This document shows positions 45,336-57,151 of a stretch of 64,000 nt of DNA, in pieces (position 1 is the stretch's first letter; each line of letters begins with the position of its first letter). This DNA is from Gracilaria gracilis (taxonomy: Eukaryota > Rhodophyta > Florideophyceae > Gracilariales > Gracilariaceae), in the NCBI GenBank assembly GCA_030374805.1, contig JARGSG010000196.1:124001-188000 (forward strand), read 5' to 3'. The position numbers and the translations under genes are program-made. The notes under the pieces are model-generated. The model was given only the letters and a program-made list of their open reading frames with translations, was not told the DNA's origin and made no database searches.

Positions 45336-46346
45336 ATGTCCAACGGATACGTGAAGGACGAGGAGCTTCTTGCGTTCCTGGAAGGGAAGGAGATCGGAGA
45401 AACGCCGTCTCCAAAGCGGAAGGTGGCCGAGGTTGCGCGGGTGGATGGATGGTCACGAGAGGAGAAGGTTGTGGCTGTGGGGAAGGCAGGGGCTGCGGAT
45501 GTGGGCTCGAAGGTGGTGGAGAAGAAAGGGGAGAACGATGGGATATGGAGGAAAGGGGCGGTGCATCTGAGCCAGTTGGGGATTGGGAAGCACATGGAGG
45601 GTGGAGGTGGAACGGGAGGTAGGAAAGAGCCATTTACGGGGGAAATGAAGGAGCGGGTGAGGTTGTTGGGAGTTTTGATGAAGGAGCGATTGGATGATTG
45701 TATTGCGGAGAGTGTGGCGAAGATGGGAGGGGTGATGTTGAGTGAAGAGGAGCATGGGGTATCATTGGAAGCAATATCTAATTTGCGGAATGGTTTGAAG
45801 GTGCTGGGAATGGAGATGGGTCGTCATGCGGATGGGATGGTGGAATGCGTAGAGAAGGAGATACGAGAGATGAGGGAGGAGAATGTGATGCTGAAGGGGA
45901 TGTTGGAGATGCTGGAGATGCAGATTGGAGAGGTGGAAAAGGCGCGGTTGTTGTTGGTGGAGGTGAAGGGGATGCTGACGGAAACAGGAAAGGAGGTGGG
46001 AGGAAGTTGTGCCAAGGGAGGAATGAAGGTTGAGAAGAGATCGTCTGTGACGCCAAAGACTAAGGAATTGGATAGTCGCTTGAAGAAGAGACGCAAAAAG
46101 GGAAAGAAGGTGGCAGGAGAGGAAGTGCGGCCGAGATTGGGGGTTGCGACGTTGACTGGATTTCGAAGCGCGGCGTATGCGGTCCAGACGGCGGAGCGCA
46201 CACTGAAAGAGCAGAGGAAGCGAAGGATGGGTGATATGGGGAGCCGTTCTGAGGCGAGGAGGGTGTACGAGAATAAAAAGAGCTGCCCGCGGAACTTCTA
46301 TGAGATGACGTTTGAGAAGACGGAAACGCAGGCTCCGAACGCGTGA
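45336..46346 (+). CDS. Open coiled-coil protein of unknown function
   Basis: A 336-residue uninterrupted frame from ATG 45336 to TGA. Upstream codons stay open to 45240 but without an ATG. The coding strand is strikingly G-rich. Residues about 115-240 contain long helices with a coiled-coil stretch (CVEKEIREMREENVMLKGML; LEMLEMQIGEVEKARLLLVE). A basic block follows (LKKRRKKGKKVAGEE), then a compact C-terminal part (GFRSAAYAVQTAERTLKEQR; SCPRNFYEMTFEKT). I do not recognise it. The layout resembles the accessory protein at 41.3-43.0 kb without clear sequence identity. It lies in the middle of the palindrome cluster, so a repeat-binding role is conceivable. Confidence 0.5.
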   Translation: MSNGYVKDEELLAFLEGKEIGETPSPKRKVAEVARVDGWSREEKVVAVGKAGAADVGSKVVEKKGENDGIWRKGAVHLSQLGIGKHMEGGGGTGGRKEPFTGEMKERVRLLGVLMKERLDDCIAESVAKMGGVMLSEEEHGVSLEAISNLRNGLKVLGMEMGRHADGMVECVEKEIREMREENVMLKGMLEMLEMQIGEVEKARLLLVEVKGMLTETGKEVGGSCAKGGMKVEKRSSVTPKTKELDSRLKKRRKKGKKVAGEEVRPRLGVATLTGFRSAAYAVQTAERTLKEQRKRRMGDMGSRSEARRVYENKKSCPRNFYEMTFEKTETQAPNA

Positions 46347-47149
46347 GTTGCGGAAATCGACTAAAGTATGGTAAGGGGGTGGCGCTGTTGAGTGGAGGTG
46401 GAGATGGGAAGGAATTGGTGGATGTCTTAGGGTGGCTGGGTTGGCAATTGCTTCGCATTTTCGGGCGAAATGGAAATTGGAACTAGCACGGATGGAAAAT
46501 TTGGAGAGGGTCGTGGAAAACAGTGTAGTTGGGGTGAGTTGCGAGGCGAACCTCTCGAAATACTATGAGACCCTAGCATTAAACTGCGTGAGATGGAATA
46601 CAATATTCCAAAATTTGTTAGTTTTCTGAGTGCCAGCCTCTGCCACCCCCGCGCGCGCCCAGATAACGCCTAAAACTAGCAACTATACCACACATAGCAC
46701 CCAGTATTCCACTTTGCAGAACACAGACGACCCACTTCGACATGTCCCGTTGTCTATACAAAGAAAGAGACACTAGCAAAGCTAGAACATCGACAGGAAC
46801 GAGAGGTAGCTCTATCAATGCACTGAGGTAGCGCCACACCGCTTCACGACACTGTCCATACCAAAAAAGAAGTACTTCTTTTCTTGGTGACAAACGCTCC
46901 TGGACAGCGTACCAAGGTATCATTGCGCTTAATCGTTGAAATAATGGAGCGCAATGCCACATCGGGCCGCTGTCCGTGTCCAGAACGTACTTAAGTTTTT
47001 ATCTACCAGACCGGTTGAAGAGGCGAATTAAATATCACGATGCTTCATCGCTGCACCGATAAAGTACGACCCCGCTTCGAGGCGCTGCCCGAGTCCCAAA
47101 AATACTGAATTTTTAGGCTGTGGGAATGTGCCGCTTTCTTTCATCTGGT
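46347..47149. repeat. Non-coding stretch with two or three worn hairpin relatives
   Basis: No gene. At 46910-46977 a GGACAGCG...CGCTGTCC unit encloses ATTGCGCT...AGCGCAAT. Weaker relatives lie near 46808-46840 (ATCAATGCACTGAGGTAGCGCC) and 47041-47068 (TGCTTCATCGCTGCACCGAT). These extend the hairpin family to the right. Confidence 0.6.
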
Positions 47150-47939
47150 TCAAAGCAGCAGCAATCGACTCACTGCCTTCCTCTCCTCGTCGTTTTCGTG
47201 ACGAAGTCTGATTCGGTCGAATGGCAGATCCACAGCGTCGCGATCACCAATTAAAGCTCCAACCTTTGCATTTGAGAGCGTGACTCTCACAATGGCATCC
47301 AAGCTTTGATTCTTATGGAAAACGCAATGAAGGTACGAAATACTGTCGTCACCACATGTTAAATTCGGGAACGTGTCTGCGTCACTCTGGCCCGGGACGA
47401 TTGTATTTCTCACATGCAATAGTGTACGTTGACCTCAATCTACCCCATCTTTGATTTAGAAGTGTTTTCTTCTACAAGCGCGGGTACTTATTTGGATTGA
47501 ACGCAAGAAGAACATATTCTGTCACCCCATATGTAGCCTCGAAAACGTCAGGTTCAAAAATCTGATCGTTGAGGAGCTGCAAAAAGTCGCTGGGGAACGT
47601 GTCGTGGAGTTCTCCATCGAGCAATGACCGTGTCTCGATCCTCTGGCACATGCAGGATACCACAGTAGAATATCGGGTATCAACAATGGCATGACACAGG
47701 CTCGTCGTTTCATGTTTCATATTGTTAGAAGCGCGTTCACGTTCGACACGAGCTCTTGGGGCCAACCTCTTGGCGTCCACATATTTGTGTCGCTCTTTAA
47801 GCCTAGAAAGGCTGACAATGTTCGTCAAGCTGCACAAATCGGCTGGTGGCAACCACTGCCCTTGAACCGAGGTCGAACTAGACCTGGAGAGACCGATGCG
47901 ACGTTTTGCTGCAGACAGGCTATTTTTCGTGATGCTCAT
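47150..47939 (-). CDS. Hypothetical protein in two frames, possibly spliced
   Basis: A 155-residue frame (47939-47472) and an 89-residue frame (47419-47150) follow one another on the - strand. The first ends near a TAAGTACCCG word that could be a donor; the second begins after a TTGCATGTGAG. Neither has a motif I know; the second ends Leu-rich. They could be two exons of one gene or remnants of an element. Confidence 0.25.
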
Positions 47940-49158
47940 CGCAGGCGGAGGGCGATTCCTCCCATTTTCTGGTGCATAAAGTGGCTGCGTTGCGTTTTGA
48001 GTGGATTTATCGTCAGTGGGAGCGCATAATGGAGAATCAAGCGGTTGTTGTGGAATGGCTTTGGAGTGAGACGGAAAAAAGAAGAAGGTTTGAAGCGCAG
48101 TGGTGTGGACCAGAAAAGGATTGGAAACAAAGGCTTGCTACAAAGTCGTGGTGGGTTCAGAGATGGCGTGCATGGAAATGGAGGCGGAGGACGTGCCATA
48201 GGCTAGGCAAAAAAATTAGTGATTAATGGTTTAGAAGATCATATCTCGATGAGCAATTTTGTTTTACGGGCGGTGGGTGATGTCGAAGAAGGGAAAGACG
48301 GCGAACCATACACTAGGAAACTTGCAAAGGGATATACCCTGCAAGTTACATATTGTTGCAACCGTTCATATTAGATATGGCCACTTAGTAGTCGTCACAG
48401 GACGTGAAAGCTTTCCTGTACTATTTCCATACAAAAAAAGAAGTATTAGAACGCACCTTAAACATGCGCGGGCAAGTGTAACTGTACCCCTGGAGGGGGA
48501 AGCCCAATAGTTGCAATAAAAAATAATTTGAACTTCTTGGAGGTCAACGGCGAATGACGGATGGATATCAAATCATTCATTTGCTCTTCCAATGTTTATA
48601 CCTCCGTTTTGTTGCACTCGGCCCCGAATGCATCGCTGTAGGGTAGTTAAAACGCGGTAACGACAGTGATGCTCTCTGAATCACTAAGGTCATTTATTGT
48701 TGCAAACCAAACTTTCAGGTAGGAGGCAGTTTTTGGAACGACCATGCTCAGCTACAACGGTGGCGCAATGCGTAAAACGGCAAGTGAGTTGTCTACGTGT
48801 ATGAAGCTCTCTGCGATGCATGTCAGTCACACCTTAAACGGTGCTATCTATGTGAACAGATGGACACGGTGCTTGAAGCCCAGCCGCTTTTTGTGAGGCT
48901 CCTCAGTCAGCGGTCACTATTTGCTCGTGTGCGCACTCCCCCCCGGGCGCCTTATTAATTTGAGCTCTGGTAAGCCTCCGCGCTAGAGACGCGCTCGAAG
49001 CCATGATAATAAATGACCGGAATTCACGCAGAGCACGAGTTTTAGGGGAGCTGGCAGAGACAGAGACACGATGATATCCATTTCTCGCCGGTCCTGGCTC
49101 CCCGCTCTCCTGGCCACCCTCACGGCCCTTCCGCTCTTGCCACGCCACCAACTTCAAT
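47940..49158. other. No recognised gene
   Basis: Short frames only. A Trp- and Arg-rich frame at 47972-48226 is most likely chance. Part of this stretch may be the LTR and leader of the copia fossil that begins at 49.16 kb, but no LTR pair was found. Confidence 0.35.
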
Positions 49159-50011
49159 AATGAATCCGTCTACCCCAGTTATGGGTGGAGGTTTACGTTC
49201 ATCTAAGCCGCTCTCACCAACCGATCATCTTATTTGTAAGCCCGAGGGTGACCTCCAAGAGTATCGACGTGACATCAGCCGTTGGGTGGAGACCATACAA
49301 GCCACAGCAGAAAAGGCACAGACCAGTTGTACGAAATCATCTTTGCAACTTTAGCTCCTCACTTTCACGAACTTGGTTTTCCATGTGAGCAGAATAGATC
49401 GTCGACGAGGCTGTGGCTAAGCAACTTATCGATCTAAATCAGACGATCAAATTGAGGCCGTAAAGAAAATCGTGAACCTCATCGCCGTCGATCCCCAATT
49501 AGCAATTGTATCGTGTTTATTCTCATTCTTCACCGAGGTCATGTAATGCAAGCTTTGCCGTAGTAAGGACGTGAACGCTTTCGTATCTCGCCTCCGGGGC
49601 TTGGGAGCCGACCTTCTAATGCACATTGGACTATCCATTTTCTCCCAAGTCGGTGAGGTACTGGCAATAAATCTCCTGAATAACGCCTTAATAAGCCAAG
49701 AGATGTTAACGAACGCCAACCTGCAACTCGTCGCATTGGAGGGAGCTCGACAAAAGAACCAACCTGAGGCGGAAGTTTCGGTAACAAAGAGCTCCCATGC
49801 ATATGTTCTTGAGTTCTTCAACACGTTCGCGGATGTATTCATCTCCAATGATGCCCTTCCGCAGCTCTCCGACAACGCTATAGCTGTTCGTCGCAGGGCT
49901 CCCGGCATATCCAGCGGCGCACATGGGCTCCTCGTGAGTTATTCGGTGGTCATTAAATATGTGACCGACCAAACCCCAGATAAGACCCATGAAGTACACT
50001 CACGCGAGTGA
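49159..50011 (+). mobile_element. Copia-type Gag region, fossil
   Basis: The coding pieces match, in the same order, the Gag region of the - strand copia fossil at 63.1-63.7 kb. A block around QLYEIIFATLA is followed by a block around DQIEAVKKIVNLIAVDP, and then by FVSRLRGLGADLLMHIGLS with GEVLAINLLNNA (49570-49690). It is broken in a few places and nothing of pol was recognised to its right. Same family as the 59.7-64.0 kb element, opposite strand. Confidence 0.5.
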
Positions 50012-52530
50012 GTATCAACAATGCTCAAGAGATAGGGATACTATGGGCAGCACCGATACCGGGACGAAGGAGCGTGCAGCGACGATAACAACGGGGCACG
50101 AGACAGACGTTCAGCACCAGTAGTGGCGCCAAAACAACCCCAGGGGAAACTAGACGATGTAGAATCGGCTACTGGGTGCTTGAGGTTTACCACAATGAGT
50201 CCTGCCCGTCGGGAGGGCACTAAGTACACCTCCGAGGAAAGCAGCTACGTGTAGAAAAATAATGGACAGTCTATTTTTTAACGGGTTTCATAGGGTTGGC
50301 ACTAAAACTGCCAAAACCCTACACGTCGGCATCCCTTAGGAGCGCCCATGTGCACACTATCAAACTACTAATTATACTATGCACCCAGAAGGGGGTGCGC
50401 TCCAATGCACTACAGACTCCCCATCCTAGGCCGGGCCTCTTCCCGAGGCTGGCCAAACATTCCAATACGGAATCAATCGCGAGCGCTAACACATCCCACC
50501 ACAACTTTTGAATGCGTCAAGATTTTAATTGGGTAACCATCAAGCGTAAAGGAGCGCTACAGAATGCGCAAGAAGGGAGCGCGGTCTACGCGATAGACAA
50601 GCCGACGCAGCGGAGCACAATTGATTGTATCTCGAAATCTCAAGCAGCTAGCGATTGCCGTAGCGACGGGGCGAATCGCAGGCGAACAGAGTCCCGTGAG
50701 GCTTCGCACGACCGGTCGACATCCGCTAAGCGGACACGGCGCTGAGCCGATTTCGGGACGTCCCCGATCCCAAGAGGGCACGAATAGCCGATGCACCGCG
50801 GCGAGTGTGACAGCGAAAGAGTACCATAGGGGCAACAGAATGGCACGGAGCGAGGTGTTTTGTTCGGGACATTTCGGTGAGCGTACGCGGTGTCACCTGC
50901 GGCGTCGGTATACAAGCGGGACGGATGCGAGGTGGTGTCACGACAATTTTCGATTAGATCGGTAGTACCGGCGGCCTTCGAACTCGTCGCAGTGCTGGAA
51001 AAGATATCAATAGCACCCTTGCGGAGCCATCCTAGCGGTTGGAGCAGCTGCCTAATGGGTTACTTTCACGCTGCCCGACGTGAATTCGACAGAGCGTCCG
51101 ATTCAACCACATGCTCCACTTGTCTGGTGCTGACCTAATATTAGTATGTCCACCCGCACGCCGCAACCGAGCTGGCCCTGTACTTGAGTCGTAGAGTTCC
51201 CAGGTGGGGCGAAGATCGAACATCTGAAACAGTGTGGGCTTGGTGCCGCTAGTAAGTTGATTCCAATCCCTGAAGGTTGCGCCGATATCCATTATGGACA
51301 CGAAGGCCAGCGCGTTCCCGATGCCCAGGTCAATGTAGACGTGGTCGGTATCCCTTTGCGGAGATGCCGTGGGTGATACCACACTTTTTAGGTCGCAAAA
51401 TGGCGCATCAAACGACAGTGGCAGTAGAAAACTAGAGCAAAATGACGCTATCGAGCGTTACTTATTGTCCCTTCCAGGTTAATGTCAACGGGCGAAGGCA
51501 CGGAAGGAACGCCCACAATCCAGACTGAACCAGACCCAACGGGGACGAGGAACAGGCAGCCATGTCGAGACATACAGTTCTGCATGACCATTGGCTTCGG
51601 GTACGACAATGCGAGACAGAGCTGTTTGGTAATGTGTTCATGGCACGAAATAACTCTGTAGGCGTTTCACAATCTTCCAGTATAGTCCTGAAGGGTCTTT
51701 TTCGAATCTGCCCTACATCAAACCACTCGCTATGAATGTCCAGCTGTTCGTCCCAAGGGTGTCATTGCCTCCCTAGATGGGTGGTACAACTTGAGAGAGT
51801 GATGTCCTCGAAGTTTTTTTGGGGTTACTTGCAAGGAGATTCAAAAAATCTTGCTTGGGAATAACCCTCTTGTGCGGGGTCAAAAAGACTGATTCTTTTC
51901 TTACCTGTATCTTTGAAACGCGAGCGTTTCAGGGGCTTGCAATGCCCGTTTTGGGGGGCGTGGAACATCTAAATAATTAGGATTTTTTTGACGTTGCCGA
52001 ACCGCCCCCTACTAGCAATACTGTATACAGAATCGGCTGCCCACGCGCATGAGCTACGTGGCATTTTGCACTCCTGCAACGGTGCCTACTGGTGCTCGCG
52101 CTTGTGAATGGAGCGTACATGTTCCACATGGGTGATTTTGGCGTGCAATGGCGCACGCCAGCGATGCAGAGCGTCCCGTCGGCTGTGCACAGTCCTCAAG
52201 AGGTCTTGCGCTCCGCATATCGGGTAGTCGAAGTCGTTCTGAGTCGTTTCATAGGTGTCCAAACGGCTTCCAAAGTGTCGCGAGCTGTTCCCGAGTCCTA
52301 TTCGGGACCCAAGAAGGCTTTGAACTGGCGCTACAACGCCGGGAAAAGTTTTGGCTGCCATGGCCTGCGGGAGACTATGCCAAAACATTTCTTTTCCAAA
52401 CAGAAAAAGTAGACCAAACTCGGCGGAGGAGGTTTGTGGGAGGTGCGCGAGCATGCGCGGCCGCGTGGCGCAAAAAGGAAAACAACGACGTCGTGGATAA
52501 TTAGAGAAATGGCGCCCAGGAATCCTGCAA
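50012..52530. other. Degenerate sequence without a recognised gene
   Basis: Many overlapping short frames on both strands, none convincing. It is probably retroelement debris following the Gag fossil. Confidence 0.4.
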
Positions 52531-53004
52531 CTATGGGTCGGTGTCCCATAGGGCGTTGACGGTCAGAAACCCATGAAGGCCAGTACCGTCAGCAACCCGC
52601 ATATTTTGAACCCATATGGTTGAGTCGCCGCCTTCTTCCTCGAAGAGTTCAGGCGGCAACTTCTTATCTGGAAGAGACGTCCCAGAGGGTTCCGTCGCAG
52701 CTCTAGGATCGGTCAAACCCCGTTTATGGCCAGTAGACTGTGACTCAGGAGGAACGTTTCTTGTAGGGTTAGCTGCACAGGAATCTGGCGTAAGTTTTTC
52801 CCGCGGGGATTCAGTGGTCAAACACGCCCCATGAGGGGCCAGTGAGCAACCTCTCTCATTTTCTTGTGTCTCGATCAATCCCAAAGGGTAGAATAAGCAC
52901 AGGTCCATACTTGTAGACCTGTATCCCGTTCGGAGAAAACAATCCACCGACCTGCGTATAAAAAGAACTTCGAAACCCAAAAGGGGATAAGCCCTGAACT
53001 CCAA
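52531..53004 (-). pseudogene. Retroelement-like reading frame of unknown family
   Basis: A 157-codon frame whose second half is hydrophilic and Pro/Ser/Glu-rich (SLPDKKLPPELFEEEGGDS). This composition is usual for linker regions of retroelement polyproteins. No domain was recognised. Its surroundings (52-56 kb) look like old element sequence. Confidence 0.25.
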
Positions 53005-55306
53005 AGCCGTGGGGCCGATAATGCCTGAGTGTAGAGTAAGTTATGCACCCGGTGGGTTCAGAATGGCAGTATCAGTTCACATGCCGATGTGTTAGACATC
53101 GGCACGACTCGGAGGGTGTACCAATCCAAATATTAGAAAAATGAAAAGACTGTTCCATACGGCAATGCAGCACACCTGCTGCGGTTCCAATGGCTACTCT
53201 ACCATTCAGTTTAGAACAACACCCATTGGGAGCGAAATTTGAACCCTAAAGGCAAGCTCTATGTAGGCCATTGTTGCAGAAAGGTTGAAATGCCTCAAAC
53301 ACCAGCAGGGAGAACTCAAAATACGACATCACACCGAGTTCGGATTCTTCGTTCTCGATCCAAACCCGAAAGAGATTCGAAAGTGTAAAACGTAAAGACC
53401 TCTATAATGGTTCGACGGCCTGTGAAAGGGACCCATTCAGCGTACTGGAGCCTGGCGCAACCAGAGTGATTAGCTATAATCATCATCAATTTTCCCGCTT
53501 CATACGGTATTATTCAGTTCCTATAGAAGTGGTTTCTATGCGCACCCATGTTGGTGTCAAAATAGAAGCCTCGCGAGGTACTTGTGATATCGCAAAGCCT
53601 AAGAGAGTGCATTTTCACACAAAGATGCCCTGTGTAGGTCCCACTAAATTCAAAGGAAAACAAAAGAAATGAGCCGGAAGAGATACCAAAAGATAGTGCC
53701 CACATCCCGAGATGGAAACGCCGAAGAAGTGTAGAGTAGACCATGACCCGAAGGGCAGTAATCATGAAATACACAAATCATTCTTCCCCTCTTAGGCGAG
53801 CGCACCGCACGAGTTGGGAAGTCCCAAGTGGTATTTCGAGAGACAGAACGGGGGATATCCGGGCGCATATAAACTAATAAATATGTATATAAAACCCAGA
53901 TGAAGGGCTCGAACGGAAACGACCCCAGATGCATGAACGAAACCCAAAAGAACAAAAGAATCTCAAAAGGGTAGAATCAATAAGCGATTCATCCAGAAAA
54001 GTGATGAATAATATAGTAGCGATAGAAGGAAACCCAGTGGGGTCCAAGAACGTCTGTGATTCATCACTTGAAAGGTAAGTGATGGCAAGGTGAAAACCAA
54101 TTTGGTTTTGTAGAGGACTCAATAACTGTTCTTCTCAGAATGGTTCACTGCGGAAACATATCATCAAAGCCCATTTGGGGTTTGACGAAAAGAAAAAAGA
54201 ACGCCACAAGGGCTGTGTGGTTCAACCAATATCGTGTTCAAAGGTTTTCCACTTGGTGATAAACTGAAAAAATCTAGTAAATGTTAAAGGACGGAACTGA
54301 AACCACTTTGGAATCCTTCTAGGTTTTCAAAGCCTTCCCAACTGGCGAGAATAAATCCTCAAAGGGGCAAGGAAGTCCATGGCCTGCGTTGACTTCCTCT
54401 TCTTTCCCGCAGGGGTGAATTCGACAACCTCACCTATGAGAAGGAGGAGTTTCTTTTTCATCATCGTGAACATGACCCAAATGGGCATACAGCTTCCAGT
54501 ACAAAAAAGCGCACCCTATTGAAGCCTCCTCAGTAAATGTGACCAGGAAGCCAACTCCTACCGGATAATTTATCCGTCTCGACCCCAAAAACGGGCGACC
54601 ACGACGGCGTCAGAAATCAGTAGACAAATACCCAGTTTGGAAAGAGTATTCCAGAAAGAAACGAGAGCAACTTTTTGCCAAGCCGCATTCGTACCCAATC
54701 TGAGAAGAAGACACAAGAAAGAAACCTTCTGTGTCAAGGTTACTTCCTCCCAAGCGAAGTGAGAGAGGAGCACGGGCGTCCTGACAGGGAGGTGTTCGAA
54801 TCCCAAAAAGGGTTTCGAGAGAAAGGGAAAGGGGACAGAGCAAAGTTAGAGAAACCAGTATCTCCCGTGAGGAAACCCAGTTAGAACAAATGAAAAAACA
54901 AAAAGAAATGATCTTGGATCCAAATGGGGTAGAATCCAAGTAGTGAATATGTCCACTTCAGAGGAGGAGGTGTTAAAACGCTAGGTCTTGGCATCCTCGT
55001 CCGGACTCAGAGCGCCCGACTTGGGAAGGATAGCACCTCCACGGTAAACCTCTTTCCTGGTCCGGTGTTGGCATGGAGTGTTCATTGCTCTCCGTTTATC
55101 GCGTCTCTTTATATGGACGCGGCCGGTACTTCTGTTTTCCGACATGGATAAACGTCTAAATTTGGTCTGTCTAGATAGGGGTCCCACTCGGGCCGTAAAT
55201 CGACTGTAGCACCCGAAAGAATAAGGGACGTTTGCCAAATCAGCATAACCAAGAGACTTTTTAAGGAGTAACTTGGCCACTGTTGGAACAAGCCGAAAAC
55301 GGCGCT
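53005..55306. other. Degenerate sequence without a recognised gene
   Basis: The GGGTAGAAT word recurs near 52887, 53970 and 54926 in varying contexts. No frame has a likeness to a known protein. Confidence 0.4.
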
Positions 55307-55819
55307 CTACCCCAGTATCACACTGGTGGCAATTTTGCCTTCTAGAACTCCAGAAATAATCATCCCTGAAGCAACCCGATGGACAAAAGTGTCCTTCAGG
55401 GCTTCCACTTCTGCAAAGACCCTTTGGTGAATACGACGTTCAACCTCGAAGGCGATCATCGATTCTACCAGTGGCTTTAGGGCTATGAATAGTCCACCAG
55501 GGAGGAGCGAGGGCTCCTCTGCAGTAGTCACGGGCGGAGCGCCAGTCAAGTGGTCGGACGGTACTTCCCTGTGGGGCTGTGAAGGTGTTTCTATGGAGAA
55601 CTGCTGAAGCATGGCCTCCAGACATTTTCGGAATTCGATGGGTACAGACTGACGGAGAAGAATTTCCGGGTTGTCCACAGGAGGTAGGACCTCCCTATGA
55701 GCACTTCGTGTGCTTTGGGCCCGCGAGTGGGTATCTGGCGCGACTTCGGCCACGCCACGATCCCGAGAAGTCACAGCCATTTCAGCATGATCATTTGAGG
55801 AACCTGAAGGGGTGGTCAT
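55307..55819 (-). pseudogene. Gag-like N-terminal frame, fossil
   Basis: From ATG 55819 a 170-residue frame begins MTTPSGSSNDHAEM, is Ser/Thr/Pro-rich and then becomes helical (FRKCLEAMLQQFS; ALKPLVESMIAFEVERRIHQ). This layout is common in retrotransposon Gag N-termini. No match to the other Gag regions of this window was seen. The identity is uncertain. Confidence 0.3.
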
Positions 55820-56021
55820 GATGCTAAGGCGAAAATATTTCTGTCCGGCTTGCGGCAAAAAAATTCCAATTGGGCAAGTTTGAAACAACCAATAGATGGG
55901 AATTGCAATCATAAAAGGAGACGGGAGACAAGACGAACAAACCCGAGGTCCACTCCCGAGCAGGGCTGGCCGTCAATAAGTTAAGGTTTCCTCTGGACAT
56001 GGATAGCGCCTCCAAGCGGAC

Positions 56022-56052
56022 TGTCGCTTAATCGGTGCACCGATTAATTCCA
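56022..56052. repeat. Small palindrome related to the 43-kb array
   Basis: TTAATCGGTGCACCGATTAA at 56028-56047 is a perfect 20-base palindrome that shares the ATCGGTGCACCGAT centre of the array core. Confidence 0.8.
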
Positions 56053-57151
56053 TTTCGCTCCATGCCGCTTTCCCATCATAATGGTGTTCCGTTTTGTGAT
56101 ATAAACAGGGGGGTGGGCCGGAGTTGGGCTTCATCGCTAGTATAGATTAAATGACCCAACTGCTTGATTTGAAATTCAGCCGCCCTCGGGAAGGTGTTGC
56201 TGTCTACTACTAGTCCGAAATTCATGCTACATCCGTTTCAAAACGAAGTAACTCAGGTGGAACACAATTTGGCATTATTGAAGTGTGGATATTTGCGTTT
56301 TTACTAAAACCCCAGTATCACCAAACATAATTACACGGTTCAGTAAAGCAATGCCTATATTTATTTTGCAAAGTGACTGATGGAGGGGATTGGGTGTTAT
56401 GAAATACTCTTCCCAAATGCATTAGAGACTTTTTCGCCTCTGCAAATGCTATGTTAAGGATTCCACGTGTCTCTGAGTTGAAAAGAAGGGCTGATGACCA
56501 ACAGGGATAGCATGCCTGCTGGAATATATCGGGAAAGAAATCATTTCATTCATTTTAAACTCACTGTGCGATACATTGTTCAGGGAGCGATAGTTCTCGA
56601 TAATTTGCAGGCCATATTATTTCATATTTTGCCCACGCGGTGCAGATGCGGTTGCAGACCGTAATGTGTTCTTACAAAATAGAGGTGCACCTATTTATGT
56701 GTCTCTGCTCTTCTGGGCCCCACTAAGGGTAACGGGTGAGTCTCCATTCCACGAAACTATTCTTACTGATTCATATCTAGACTCAAACGTTTATTGAGTA
56801 TCCCTAAACTCTTCATCTGTGTTCAGGGCGTTCGGACTCTTTGCGCATACCTCGATCGCGTGTGACATTTCACCCGTCATACTTTCGTCACGACCTGAAT
56901 ATGTACGCTCGCTTACAAGTCTCACTCATATTTCGATCATATCGCACAGCTACAAGCCACACTAACATTGTGGCGTACCGATCGGGCGTGTCGACGATGC
57001 GAGGATTATGCGTCATTGTTTCAAAATAGAAAAACCAAAAGAATGGATGGATTGTTAAGATATAGAATACCCGAATGTTGTGAATGATGCTTCCGTACTG
57101 ATTTGTTCGATCGGTGCGAGCGTTAATAGTTTGAAAACACTGAGGCAAAAT
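56053..57151. other. No recognised gene
   Basis: Non-coding; short frames on both strands around 56841-57148 overlap and have no likeness. Confidence 0.4.

Noticed and set aside
47972-48226. Trp/Arg-rich 84-codon frame
   Set aside because: Strange composition, no homology, overlapped by a frame on the other strand.
52616-52834. Small + strand frame
   Set aside because: Antisense shadow of the longer frame at 52531-53004.
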